Positions 1 to 12,645 of a stretch of 64,000 nucleotides of DNA are shown here, piece by piece. The translations under genes and the position numbers were made by a program. The DNA comes from Ifrita kowaldi. Taxonomy: Eukaryota > Chordata > Aves > Passeriformes > Cinclosomatidae. Each line of letters starts with the position of its first letter. Position 1 is the stretch's first letter. The stretch spans positions 251,821 through 315,820 of the forward strand of contig VZRS01004392.1 in assembly GCA_013398055.1 (NCBI GenBank), written 5' to 3'. Under the pieces are notes generated by a model, which saw only the letters and a list, made by a program, of their open reading frames with translations, was not told the origin of the DNA and searched no databases.

Positions 1-1813
1 AAGTTCAAGATCAATTTAGTTGACAGTTTTCTCTCTTGGCAGGGTTCCTGATTTTTCTTCTCAGTCTTTTCTGGTCTACACCTTTTCCTGATACTTTTTT
101 TTCTGCATGCTTTTCTCTGTTTCTACTTTGAAATGCCTCTCCTTACATTTTCTCTCCATTGTTAAACATTTGCCTGCATTCAATCTTCTGGTATCACCTG
201 AACAAGCTGTATTTTTTTTCTTGTTCTTTAAAACATTGTGAAGCTGCCAACCTGTCTCCCTTCTTCACCGTACCTTTGTGTTCAGGTACCTTTTCTGGTA
301 CTCTCATGGTGACTAAGGACACATCTTCCCGGAGAAAAGAAAGCCTCACTTTCTCCCTGTTGGAAGAAATAAAATTAAATACTCCTCTACCCCATACCCA
401 CACATTTGCTTTCAGATTTTAAGGGGGCACAATGGCTGCCACTCTGCAAGCAAGCTGATGCTACAGCCTTGTTGACAATATGAGATGTCAGAACTTCAGA
501 AGATTGAAAATACATTTCCGATTTATGCAAGCTAATAAAATAAAGCAAGATGGAGCAGATTTTAGGGTAACATTAAGTGTTTGGGGACTTTTGTAAATTT
601 TTTTATGCTAAGATTTGCTAGAAGGTGTTTTTTTCTGTAATTTTTAAATTGTTGCTTCTTTACAGAAAAATTCTCTAGACGTTTTACTTTGCTACATATT
701 TCTCTTTTGATTCTGCTATTGTGTTGATAATTTTGGTTTACTCTTTTACCATATCCACATTATCATCTGTCTTTCCTTTCTGTTACTTCCACTCTCCTTC
801 TAAAAAACCTTCTTTTACATTTCCTCCTCAAGGAAGATCCTCAAGCTGCCATTTCTTTCTGCTATACAAATTCTCTGTACCTTGTAGTAATACCCCCTAA
901 AGTGTGGTCTTGTCAACCCAGATTGGGGCAGTGTTGCTTCCATATATTGGCATTTCCTGAAGGCTTTCCACTTACAGGTTTACCTGGGTTTAGGGTAAGT
1001 TAGACTTTACATGAATGTGATGTCTTAGTACCTGGTTCATACTTGTCTTGTTTCTGGTAAAAGTAGCATTTTATTTTGTTTCAGAAGCATCAAGCTTATT
1101 TAAAATGGAAAAAATTAGATCAGATTTGCCTAGAATACTTGTGTGAGAATAGATAATCTCAAATGTCATTTTTCAATGTAAAACCTTAGTGAAGTTTTCA
1201 GGTGTTGGCCAAGCATTTCTGTAGAAAGTGTCATACTAGTGCTTTGTTGTGAAACTGGTTTGCAGTTAACTGACTGAAATGCAGAATCTCCATTATGTAG
1301 GAAAAAGATTGCCAAAGATTTTTGGTGACAATGGAGGAAAATTAGAAACTGAAATACCCTGTGAGACAAATGAAAGCAGAAAATTGGAATATTTTTCTGT
1401 CTTCCTGAACTTGAACAGATGATTTTTCTGAGAAAATGGCTTTGGGTGTTTTGTGCTACTCTTTCTGTATCCTGTCTTCCGGCTGGACATGGTAGAACCA
1501 TGTTGTCAGTTTGGCACCATACAGATAGGGAAAGTCTGTTCCTAGGTTCACAGCAGTTTGCCTGGGGAACTGTATTAAGAGCTGTGGACCACACAAATGC
1601 AGACTCCGGTGGAGCTTGTTAAGTAAACTGACAGCAACCTGGGAAGAAAACTCATGTATTTACTGGAAACTGGCCAAAACCAATTGCTTCTTATAAAACA
1701 CTTCGGCTTTAATGCACTGGCATTTCTAATGAAAAATTATTGTATTGGAAAATCTTAGGTGCCTTTTAGCCTTTAAGTGCTACTGTGTTACTATCACCAA
1801 GTAATAATGATAA

Positions 1814-1850
1814 TCATAGAATCATAAAATGATAACGTCACCTTCTTCTG
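1814..1850 (-). repeat. Possible CR1 3'-tail remnant
   Basis: The stretch ATCATAGAATCATAAAATGA resembles the reverse complement of the CR1 8-bp tail repeat (ATTCTATG-type). Only about 35 bp can be compared, so chance cannot be excluded. Confidence 0.3.
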
Positions 1851-4800
1851 CCTATTAGCTTTATTTGTGTTCTTGCCCCTAATATGAAACAAACCAAGAT
1901 TGCTTGTAGGTGAAGTTACTGTATTTTATCATCTTTGCATCCTGTATTTTAAGGCAGTGTTTTAAGGTAGTGTTGATAACTGAGGTAGCCTGCTGGAGGT
2001 GGGAGGCAAAAGTGCAGTGATGAATTGCACATTTTAGAATTCTACTTATATTTGTTCTTCAGTGTTTACATAACAAGTCTTTTTCAAATTTCTTACTAAT
2101 AACAGTTTGTATTACTATTATATAACCTGAGGCCATCTCTGATTGCATAATCAGTTATAGTAGAGTATGTATTAATTATTAGACTGGAAAGACAGTGGAT
2201 CACGCATAGACTATACAGTAAGCTAAGAACGTGTCTACTGGTAATCGAAAGTAAAAGGAGATTCCTTCCTGTGTGCATTAAGACTGCTAGAAGAGACAAA
2301 GTATTCTGTTCCCTGCTCTCACAGAAGGAGCAGTGCCAGTGGTTCTTAGAGAGGCTGGGATGATAATCCCTGGCCATGCTTGCCACTGTATTTACAGTAG
2401 GGCTTAGGATGCTCTTCTGTCAGGCATTACAGGGGGCCTTTAGTTTTCACGTCAGTTTGTAGAGGAGTTGGCTTTTTTTTGAGTGAAACTACATAATGAA
2501 GACAGGGGACAAAGGTAAGTCATTTCCAAATGCCTGAATAACAGCTGTGCTGAGGTACCCTCTTAATAAAAAACCTCACTAATTTTTAGATGCTTGTTGG
2601 ACATGATTTTTTTCCCAGGTGGTCTGTAGTTTCTGTGACTATGCCTAAATTTGTAGAGTACATTGGCTATTTTTGGATTATATCTTTAGTAAACTGTTTA
2701 GAATAGGAAGTCTTTGGGATGAAAATTTGATACCTTAAAATACTGCATTTTAATGGACAGATAATGCCATTAAGAATGATACAGAGGAGGATGATATCTA
2801 GTGTTTGCAACTGTTTTACAGACTGATTTTTAGGTATTGGACTCAAATATGGAAATTACCAAGTGCTGTTTTGTGTCCTGTATCATTCCAGTTGATTAGA
2901 CTGCAGAATGATCCCTTTCTGACTGGAAATACCTAAACATTGCTGTTAAAAAAGCAGTAAACAATGGAGGAGTTTTACTGAGTGCTTTTGTTGAGTAAGT
3001 GCCTTTTCCATAATTGCAAGAAATTTTAAAGTCAATTTTTTATACTATATTGTAAATTATATTTATTAGAAATAAAGTTAAATACCATTGAAAGCTATTG
3101 AAAATGCAGGGCAAACTATGAAAAAAGGCACGGATATCTCTGCCTCTACATTGTTGAAGTTTTCTTGAAGTACTCGTGTACTTTTTTTATTTCATTCCTA
3201 TGCAAGAGGAGAGAAGGCTGCATCAGAGATTAAAGAAAAAAGAAGGAAAAAGAAACGACATTCAGTCATATCTGTTAGTCATTGCCTACATTGCAATTTA
3301 TATAGGTTTCTCTTCACGTAGAATTCAGACTGAGTTTCAAATCTCAGCCTAAGTTGCAAAGTATTTCTTAGCTGTCATTGTTCCAGGCATGTACACTTCA
3401 TGAAGGCAGGTCATTAGAGTCGGAACACTTGCTTTGAAATAGATATTCTAGGTAAACTTAGAAGTGAACATAATTTAAAAGCAGTAGGCCCTTCACTTTT
3501 AATTTGCCTTAGTTTGCTGAACTCTTTTACAATGGATTAATATCTGGTTCTGGGTTTTTTTTTCAAAGTGTATGTAGTGATTACATATCACTAGATGTAA
3601 TTATATATAAATCTAATTATGTCTAGTTTTAGAAATTGTCTTTTGGGGCTTGTTTCTTCATGCATTGGGCATAATTGCAGTATGTGCTATCTTAGATGAG
3701 TTTTCCAAAGCACCCATCTAATCTTTCTAATTGGGCACTTGCAAAAAGTCTCTTAGGCGGAATAGGTAGAAGTATCTATGGATAAGAATCCTCTTTCAAT
3801 GGAAAATGGATTTTTATTATGACTGTTTTACCTGCCAAGTTTGTATCTGTACTGTGATTGCCCATGATACTGAATACAAAATTAGCTCAAATTTCTCTTT
3901 CTGAAACCTTGGGGTTCCTCTGGTGTGAGGGGCTGGCGTGGTGGTAGTAGTGCTTCTCCAAACCCTTATCACTGGTTACCTATCTTGCTGAGTTGTTTTT
4001 TGCCATTGAAAACAATGGAAGTTCTTGGTTAAGAAATGGTGAATAAGTTTTCCCAAGTCTGAATGTATCTGGTTTCAAATTTGTCTGAGAGGATTAACAT
4101 TGCCTTGCATTTCTAGCGTGAAGTACCACAAAATATCAAGACACTTTAAAACATAATAAGGTCTCTTTTCCCATCTTTTAAAAATCCAAGTGATGTTGAA
4201 TCAAGCTTGGTTAACCAAAGAGTAAATGAAGACTGAGGATAAGAAAGTGTAGCTCTAAATATTTTGAAAAAATAATGATAAAATTGCTAATACAGTTAGA
4301 TAAATTAGGTACTGCGCCATTGGTACTGTGGTTTATGTAGCAATCTGCAGGGAAAGGATGGAGAGAAGAGTGGTTGTATTGTTTACATTCTGCTTTTTAT
4401 TTGTACCTGATAAAGAACAGTAAATATTGGCTCTAATGATGAAGTCATGTGTATTGTAACAACAAATAATTTGCATAGCACTGATTTTACAACAATTTTT
4501 CAAGTATTGTCGTACTACTGGTTATTCAATTTGTTTAGTGGTTATTGTTCATGCATAGAGTCCTCCCTCAGAGAGAGAGACCTAGTAGTCATTGCAATTG
4601 GTGATGCCTTCCAAAATTTATCCCATAATTCACATGCAGCATGGATAGCAGTGATTACTTAGCACATTCAAAGGATTTTTTTAATGTTATGTTAATACTG
4701 TTATTTTCAATAAACCATCCAATACCCCAGTGATTTGAACACTATTCCTGCTGTTTTATTGTATTGTGATATAAACATAAATGCAGTGTTAAAAGCTATA

Positions 4801-5259
4801 CCAATGGTGTCAGACTCCTTAAGGACTTGAGAAAACTGTCATAACTTCTAAAATAACTGATAATCGTTTGTGGGTCAAAAAGAGCAACATGCTGTATTGC
4901 TTAGCTTTCTGCTTTCTTTTTCTCAAGGTTTATCTGAGATTTAATTTTATGTGAAGTACACAAAACACTGTCAGTGAAACATTATCACTTTGTAAAAGCT
5001 GTTTAGAATATGGTCTGGCACAAAATCTGCAGAAAATTAAAAAAGAATACTCACAACTTCTTGCATAGAGCTGAGTTGTATATATTATTTGAAATTGTGA
5101 CCAAAACCAGAATATGTGATGTGACTGCATCTCAATATTTGCAAGATAAGCCTAGAGCTACAAACCTAGCTTTTAAAATTTAAAATTATATGCGTAAATA
5201 TGTGTATAGAATTACATAAATATGTATAAATAAAATCTCATATATGTCGTTTCCTGTGT

Positions 5260-5283
5260 TTGTATGTGTGTATATATATATGT
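5260..5283. repeat. TG/TA microsatellite
   Basis: Short run of TGTATGTGTG followed by about five TA units. Confidence 0.8.
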
Positions 5284-7469
5284 AGCTCTTTACAGTTCTG
5301 AGGAGTTTATTTTGTCCTATCCATTGCATAATATTTCCATTTAAATGCATATTTTGATTTTTCTTCTGGGACTGGGTGGAATGCCTTTCCATTACACTAC
5401 TAAAAGAATAATCCACTTGAACATTATATTTCTCCCTAAAGAGATGGTCTCTTCTAGTCGTACAATATTATTTTTCACAGAGTGATGTTAACATTCATGA
5501 TGTAGTGATTTTATCTTGATCCAAAATGTTTTGTTCTGGTACTAAAAACATTAAGGAGTATCTCTTGTATCCTGATGCTAAAAAAGCCCCTCAAAATCAT
5601 GGAAATCTGAAAACTTCCCAAACCCGAGGTCATCTGCATGTTCTCTGTTAATATTGAAGTATTAGTACAATTCAAAGTACAAAATTTAGAGGGGATAAAT
5701 ATGTGCGGCACATTTGTGGAGTTTCAAAGAAAAAAAAAGGAAAACATTCTTAGACATGGAAATTGGAAATAAAATAATGCTTTAAATTTGAATATATAAA
5801 CACTGCTCTATACAAGTGTGTCTTTCAAAAAGATGCACTTAAGGAAGGGTGTCTTTGTATTCATTGGCAGGGTGTTCCACAACTGCAAAACTAGTTTTTA
5901 ATGATAGGACAGAAGTGGGTGGTGATTTTGAATTTCACATCAAAATTTCGTTTTAAGAAATAGCCTGTTTATTTTACATATGTCTAAGACTTGCCATTAA
6001 TTTTTCATTCTAAGTTGTGTGGAATACAACAGTTACACCTGTATCACAGAAGGGCTAGAAACATTTTTCTTTAATCTGATACTCTGCTGTCTACTATTTG
6101 TCTCCTGTGATAGGCAACAAATATAGCTTAATATTTATCTTCCATGAATTAAATTCATTTTTGGATACATTGAAGCAAAAACATGGGCTTTAGTACTAAT
6201 CCTTTAGTACTAACTGAACTCCAGCACTGACAATTTTGATTCCCTTAATTTTTTTTTTTAAATCAGGTTGGCTTTTTTTTCCTCCCTATAAATCCTAATG
6301 AGTTTATACACCCTTTTCAGGGCTGCTCCTGCCTATCCACAGAAGTGTGATCTGACCGGCAGTATGTTGCACTCCAGTGTCTTGCATCCTGGCCTTCTTG
6401 CCCTGTTCTTTCCCTGTTCCAAGGCTCCAGCAGAAAAATCAGTCTAGACTGAGTTGCACAGTGATCCAGAACATTTGAACTTCTTGAATTACATTTGCAC
6501 TCCCCTGGTAAAATGGTTGCATTCTTCATCTGACTGAGCTCTATTTTGTACGTAGGCTGAAATTGATGGTTCTTTGCTGTTTAGGATCTTTCAGACTCTT
6601 TGGTCTACTTCTCTTTAATGAGAAAAATTCGTTACTATCAACAGATTACTTTGATCTAGAACATCCAGGCGGGGCTGTATTCCCAGAATACTTGTTAGTT
6701 ACCATGACAAGTTTAAATTAATTTAGAGATTAAAAGGCAATATTCTGGAAAGAAAATGAGGATCTGTCAGTGGGAAATAGCCCCACGTCTTGTAATTAAA
6801 ATGAGTGCCTTATTTTATGGATCACATAAATTACTGTAGGAGGAGAGAAGGCTTAGAATAAGAATTGAATAAAGGTTTAGAGAGAAGCCACTTGATGAAG
6901 CTCTTTATAGAGTAAGAATGTGTTTGCATCATTAACCACTTGGACCACTCCGAAAAAAATTAAATTTCTCAGTTTGTCTCCTGAAGTCACAGGCATGTGC
7001 TGTTGCTGAAGAATTACACACCTCCAGTAATGGACATGCATAAATTCAATCACTGCTGAAGACGCAGATTCTTTTCTTAGATTCAGAATGCTATGTTTTG
7101 TCCAAAGACCTATAAAAAATGTGTGATATTAAAAAGATAGAATACTTTCCTGGTATTGATGCTTACATCAGAGTACTTACTACTCTGCCAGATATTGCCA
7201 TCTGTGAGAGATGGCAATTTTAGTCTTTTTTCATTAAAATAAAGTGAAAACCCTTAATGCAGTGCAATTAAGAGGGTGTTTCGAAGTTCGGACTATACTG
7301 GGATCTTTTGAGACTTCAAGGACTGATACCAGAGAATTGTGTCATAAATCGTTCTCTTCTCACGGACCTGAAATCCAGTCACCTTCTACTCTGTAAAGAC
7401 TTGTTTATTGCAGTACACTCTGAGCATAAGATATAAAATGGGAATTTGGAGGCAATGTGGACCCGCTGT

Positions 7470-7532
7470 ACTGAGTCTTCACACAACAATCTTGAATCTC
7501 AATCTTCACTGAGTCAACACAACAATCTTGAA
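7470..7532 (+). repeat. Imperfect local direct duplication
   Basis: A 27-bp unit at 7470-7496 (ACTGAGTC...AACAATCTTGAA) recurs at 7508-7532 with a two-base deletion and one or two substitutions, separated by 11 bp. It is probably a small replication-slippage duplication. Confidence 0.75.
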
Positions 7533-10210
7533 ATACATCTAACATGCTTTTACTAAGGAGTAATATTGCATTATTTGTTCAGGGTATATTTTTAGTTCCT
7601 TGCCTTTATTGCTTGATTCTAATTAATAAGCTCTAAATATCTAATGTAGAAATGTTTCTATTGTAAGTGGGAGAATGTTATCCTTAAGAATGTATTATTA
7701 AGCTACTGTTCTGCCAAATTACCGTATCTGAGAGAAGGTAGACATAGACGACTTTTATAGAAATATGACTTTACGTGGCTGAAGCTGAAAATGTGAAGTG
7801 TCTGAAATACGATCATTCAGCATACGTATATTGAACTGAAATCATATAGAAAAATATTTGTTTCTGTTGTGACAAGAAAATATTTGGAAGGACCCTTGAT
7901 TCTTCCTGCTGAGCAGCTCAGTGAAGAGAAAGATTTGATTCTTCAGGTAAACTTTCTTAAGTTTGTCAGCATAATTTGATATTGTTTTGGAATGCTTCTC
8001 TTAAGATTTGGAATCATTGCTATGATTTTAGTAATGCTAGGTGACCTTGTCTATTTTTCAAACACAGTGATGGAAAAGTAGTCCCAACAAAGGCACTTTA
8101 TAAGAGAATCAAACCTGAAAATCATAGTGTGGCATTTTGTGCTTCTCTGCAATCTGGGAAAGACTTTATTGAAAATTGAAATATTTTCACCAATAAGACT
8201 AAATGATGTCATAAATGAGTGGCATAAAATAACACTAGGTATGCGCAGAATTCTCTTTGTTTCACTCAAGAAGTTTAAATCCTCAGAGAATTATTATTAT
8301 GGGAAGTGCAGTGTAGACACTGTAGTTTTGAAACAGTAATTATTGTGTCAATACTTAAATTTTAAGAGGATCACTTCCAAAAATTAGAAAAAAAATGTAT
8401 ACCAATGTAGAAAATGAGGGGTTGGTTTTTAAAGAATATTTTATCAGAATAGTTTTAAGTTTGTATAGGCTGTAGAAGAATTTGAAAATCATGAGTATGT
8501 CATCATTTAATTCAGTTTTATTCACTGTTTCTTTTTCATATGATTTCTAGGATCAGTGTTATTTAGGCAAAGGAAAAATAAAAACCTTACCATGCCAACT
8601 TAATTTGATGAAACAAACATCTGGTGTTACATTGTTGAGATTCCTAACAGTTTTAAATAATTTCCAAACCCTGGTGACTTTTGGAGAAGGGACAAAAATG
8701 TTGTTGAAGATTAAAGGAGGATTCATGAGGTTTTTGTTCCAAGTACAAAAAGAAAGAGTCTTTTCTTTCGGACTTGTGTTTTCAATAGACTGTTTTTCTC
8801 CAGCATAATGTTATGTCTCCAGCATAAAGTCCTGTGTTCTGCTTTTATGTAAGGAGTAGTGATTATAAGATCCGAAGAGCTGATTATTGGCAGTACAGAT
8901 AATAAGAATATTTCTGAGTTTATTTGAGACATGTTGTCATTGGGAAAAATTGAAATTTGCGGTATTTATTGGAGATCTTGTGTGAGTTTTTGTGTACTCA
9001 GAGTCCATGCTAAGATTATCTGCTTCTAGGAGTAATAGCGGCATAATGAAATTCTGAAGAAATTTTTAGAGGGTCACAGTTTACCAACGAATGTGCACAT
9101 ATAGCGGAACAAGTGACATTGTTTCATGCAGGAAAGTTTCAGGTGAAAATTGTCCACCTTTCTTGCCAGCTGACTTTTGTTTGTCCGTAGTGACCTACAG
9201 TTCCCCATTGGAGTAATACCAAATAAAATGTAGTAAATCTTACTTCCTCAAGCATGCTTTTCTTCTCGTACATTCATTATCAGGTAATTTCACATTCCAG
9301 TAACTTGTGCCACTACAATAATATGTGCTATAATACTTGTTCTATGTTAAAAAAATACTTTGGCACTTTGAGAGAAGACATAATTTTAAACTAAAAAACC
9401 TGTGAAGACAGTGAAAGCCACAGGATTTTTAATTTGTCTGTCAACAGTTAAAATTTTTGAATTTATTAATCAGTTAATTACTCTACATGTACTTCAGTGT
9501 TATAGTTTTTGTGACAATTCAGGAATGATTGCAAGTATTTTGCATCTTCACATTATAAATTAGTTATAAAGTACGTTCATGTTACTGGTAGATATGGCTC
9601 AGCATAGATGTAGATGGGAATTAGCTGTTTGTTAGAGTCTAAGTTAACAATCTGCAGACTTACTGATAAAATGTCTTTTTCATCAAGGGACTATGAGGTT
9701 AAAACTTTGTTTTTCATGACTGTCATATTACATATTTTTTATTCAAGTACTTCAGATTACTGAATGTGGTTGATATTTCAGGCAAATGGTAATGCACACT
9801 TTTGACTGTGTTCGCATGACTTGTTCAAATATTGCATTGAATAACTTTATATCTTGATGAACCTTAAGTGAAAATTTATTTTTTCTTACAGAATGTGGTA
9901 TTTTGCTTCAGTACAGTATGCTCCAGGTGCTATTTCTTCAAGGCTAGTTGCTGAAAAGCTAAGTTTGACGATTTTGGTGGAGAGTCTGATTTACAAATAC
10001 TTTCAGGAGCTCTATTCTACAAATACTGGACATTTCAAAGGCTGAACGTTCAGTACTATGAAAAGATATTCTCTAAATGGTAAAAGTTTGTACAGTTCTT
10101 TGGAGTTGGAGTCATAAGAAGAGTATAAGCAAATTTTGCTGTTGAAAGTATTTTTCCTTTTAAAGTAAGTAGAGTTCACTGGCAATGTGAGAATGCATGT
10201 GTATGTGGAA

Positions 10211-10238
10211 GTGTGAGAGTGTGAGTGTGTGTGTATAT
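10211..10238. repeat. TG-rich microsatellite
   Basis: Interrupted GTGTGAG/GTGT run ending in TATAT. Confidence 0.8.
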
Positions 10239-12628
10239 CAGTGCACGTTACACAGATTTCATAACTATGAAATGCAGTTTTGAAAGACATAGTATATGGG
10301 AGAATTAATTTATCTAAATGTTTATAAACATACCTACTTATCAGACTTGTTAGTGTCAGTGAAATTGACTTATTTAATAGTAAATTCTTACATGATTTAG
10401 AATGTGTAAAAATAAACATGACCTTACTGTCACATTGGCACATATAAGGGTTAATTTTAGACAAATAAAATTATTTTTTTTTTAAATTCCTTTACAAGAA
10501 AACATAAGGGAGAAAAAGAAGATTTGGTTCTAATGGACAAAATAGCTCGTTTTCATTTAAGACATGTTTTTCTTCCATAGTTCTGAGCCTTGTGCTGTTG
10601 CATGTGGTAAAAGAACTAAAAAAGGAAAAGTAGGTATCATATCATGCCTACAGCTTTGCTTTCTCAAAAAGGACTGTTTGCTCACAGAATTACTAACAAG
10701 AATGAAGATACTTACATGCCTCAGTATTTGCCAGCATGTGTTCTGAACTACTTCATTAAATAACATTGCTTTGGCAATACTCATATAGAAATAAATGAGA
10801 CTAGGCAATTCATGTATGGCATTTTCCTAGAGTAGCTTCCTTCAGTGGGAGTCTGTTAATGACTTGAATGACCCAAACCATGGTGTGTACCTCAGGTAAC
10901 CAGAGCAGTAGAGTCTGTTCAGAGTTTTGTAGATGCTGCACTGGATCCTTTGTCTTGTTGGTCTTCCTTGTGGAGGGGTACCTTGCCATTAGCATCTAGA
11001 AGTGGTCCATGTGGAAGCTGTGTGGTCAAAGCAAGGGGAAAAGACCTTGTGTCTGTATTGAAGAATTTAGTTTATCAAGGCTGGCTTTTGGCTCTTACAG
11101 TTTGTTAAAGATACTACTTAAATAAAGAAATCCAAAAGTGAATTTCTGTCTGAGGTCAGAGGATGATGCAAGTGAACTGAGTTTCATTATCTAAATCATG
11201 AAACTTCCCTTGACTAGAAACATACAAACTAATATCCCTTTGACCTTTCTCTTGATTTAGTAAGTGGTTTGTCTTCAGCAAGACATTGATCTGACACATA
11301 ATAATATAGGTCAGTATCTGCCCTCGTAACACAAATACTTTTTTTACTTTTTTTTCATTCCGAAGACCTTAGACATGATCGTATATGTTAGTATGTTAAA
11401 AACCTAGCTTTTAGATCTGGTCACAGTGTTTGACTTCTAATCCTAGATGAATATAACTGCTCTTGATTGTAAAATAGTTACACTTAAAATCACCAGCACT
11501 TAAAATATCCAGTCTAGCATCAGAACAGAAACATTTATGGTTACTTGATTGTTTTGCAGTTATTCACTGGCATTTTGTTGTTATGGTGTATAGTCATTTA
11601 TTCAATCTGGAGTTGACCGTTCATGTTAATTTTGGCTATTAAATTAAGTAATCCGTCTTTGTTGAGGTAATTTTGTAAATAAGATTTCCTGAAAGAAGTG
11701 TCTGCAGGCAAGTTTGCTCTGTAATTATTTGAATATTTAAGAGCTAGAAGTCCCAAAGGTGAAGCAGACATTTATTTGAAACCAATTCTCTACACAAAAT
11801 GCAATTATAAAAAAGGTATATATTTTTTGTTCAGCTGGAGACTTTTGCTTCATAGCTACAAGACTTTGTAGCCTTTGTGGATGGAATATAGGCCTCAGTT
11901 AACGGGTATAAAGAAAACAAAAGCAGTTCTGTAGGAAGCTCTTTAGGTTGCCTTTACAATAGTGGATGTCTGTTGATTTTTATTCTACATAGTATTCTAT
12001 GCTTTTTGAGAAATATGTGTAACTATATTAAGTTTTACCAAATGTATACTAGGTTTAGTATGAAATTTTTTAATTTCATACTGGCAAAATTAATCTATCT
12101 AAATTAAATAATTTAGAAAAAAATCTTGTGAAATGGTATGGGATCTAAAATTATATAGCAACATTATTGTATTCTATGAAAATACTTAATACATAATATA
12201 AAACATTAATTCATTAATGAATACTTTCTAATTTCTAAGACTGATTGTTCACTCTGTAAATGCAGCTAAATGGAGAATCAGTATATCAGGAAAACTTGCA
12301 TTTAGGGTGTGGTAATATGGCTATAGTGGAAGATTTTTCCTGGTTTTCCATTTCTCCTGTTTAGAATGTAATTCTAGCCTTTTGAACTGCAGTATTTCGT
12401 TATACTTCTGTTCAATATTAGACTTTTGAGTGTGGTATTTCTGTCTCTTTTGCTCTCTTTCTTTTTTCCATTGCTGTGGTGTGTGTATGTGCAAACAAAT
12501 GTGTGCCTGCACCATCTCCCTGAATGTTTGTCATGTCCAGGTAGTAAGAGGACCATATACTAATTAAATGTGTTTCTTGTGAGATTGCAATCAGACACTA
12601 AAGGCACCGCTACACTGAATTAATAATT

Positions 12629-12645
12629 GTGTATGTGTGTGTGTG
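12629..12645. repeat. TG microsatellite
   Basis: GTGTATGTGTGTGTGTG, a short TG run with one interruption. Confidence 0.75.

Larger units (their letters stand above)
1..6300. other. Gene-free DNA, presumed upstream DPH6 intron (part 1)
   Basis: I recognise no exon, RNA gene or well-preserved mobile element. The sequence is AT-rich with short pyrimidine-rich stretches (about 1-420 and 640-850) and a CA/TG-TA microsatellite near 5260. A 142-codon open frame on the minus strand (1166-1594) and a 96-codon one (2096-2386) have no recognisable domains. Because the first DPH6 exon here lacks its upstream partner, this stretch is probably intron, but that is inference. Confidence 0.6.

Noticed and set aside
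10012..10464. 150-codon minus-strand open frame
   Set aside because: It crosses a TG microsatellite that encodes a Thr/His/Ser-rich stretch. There is no domain or plausible initiation context.
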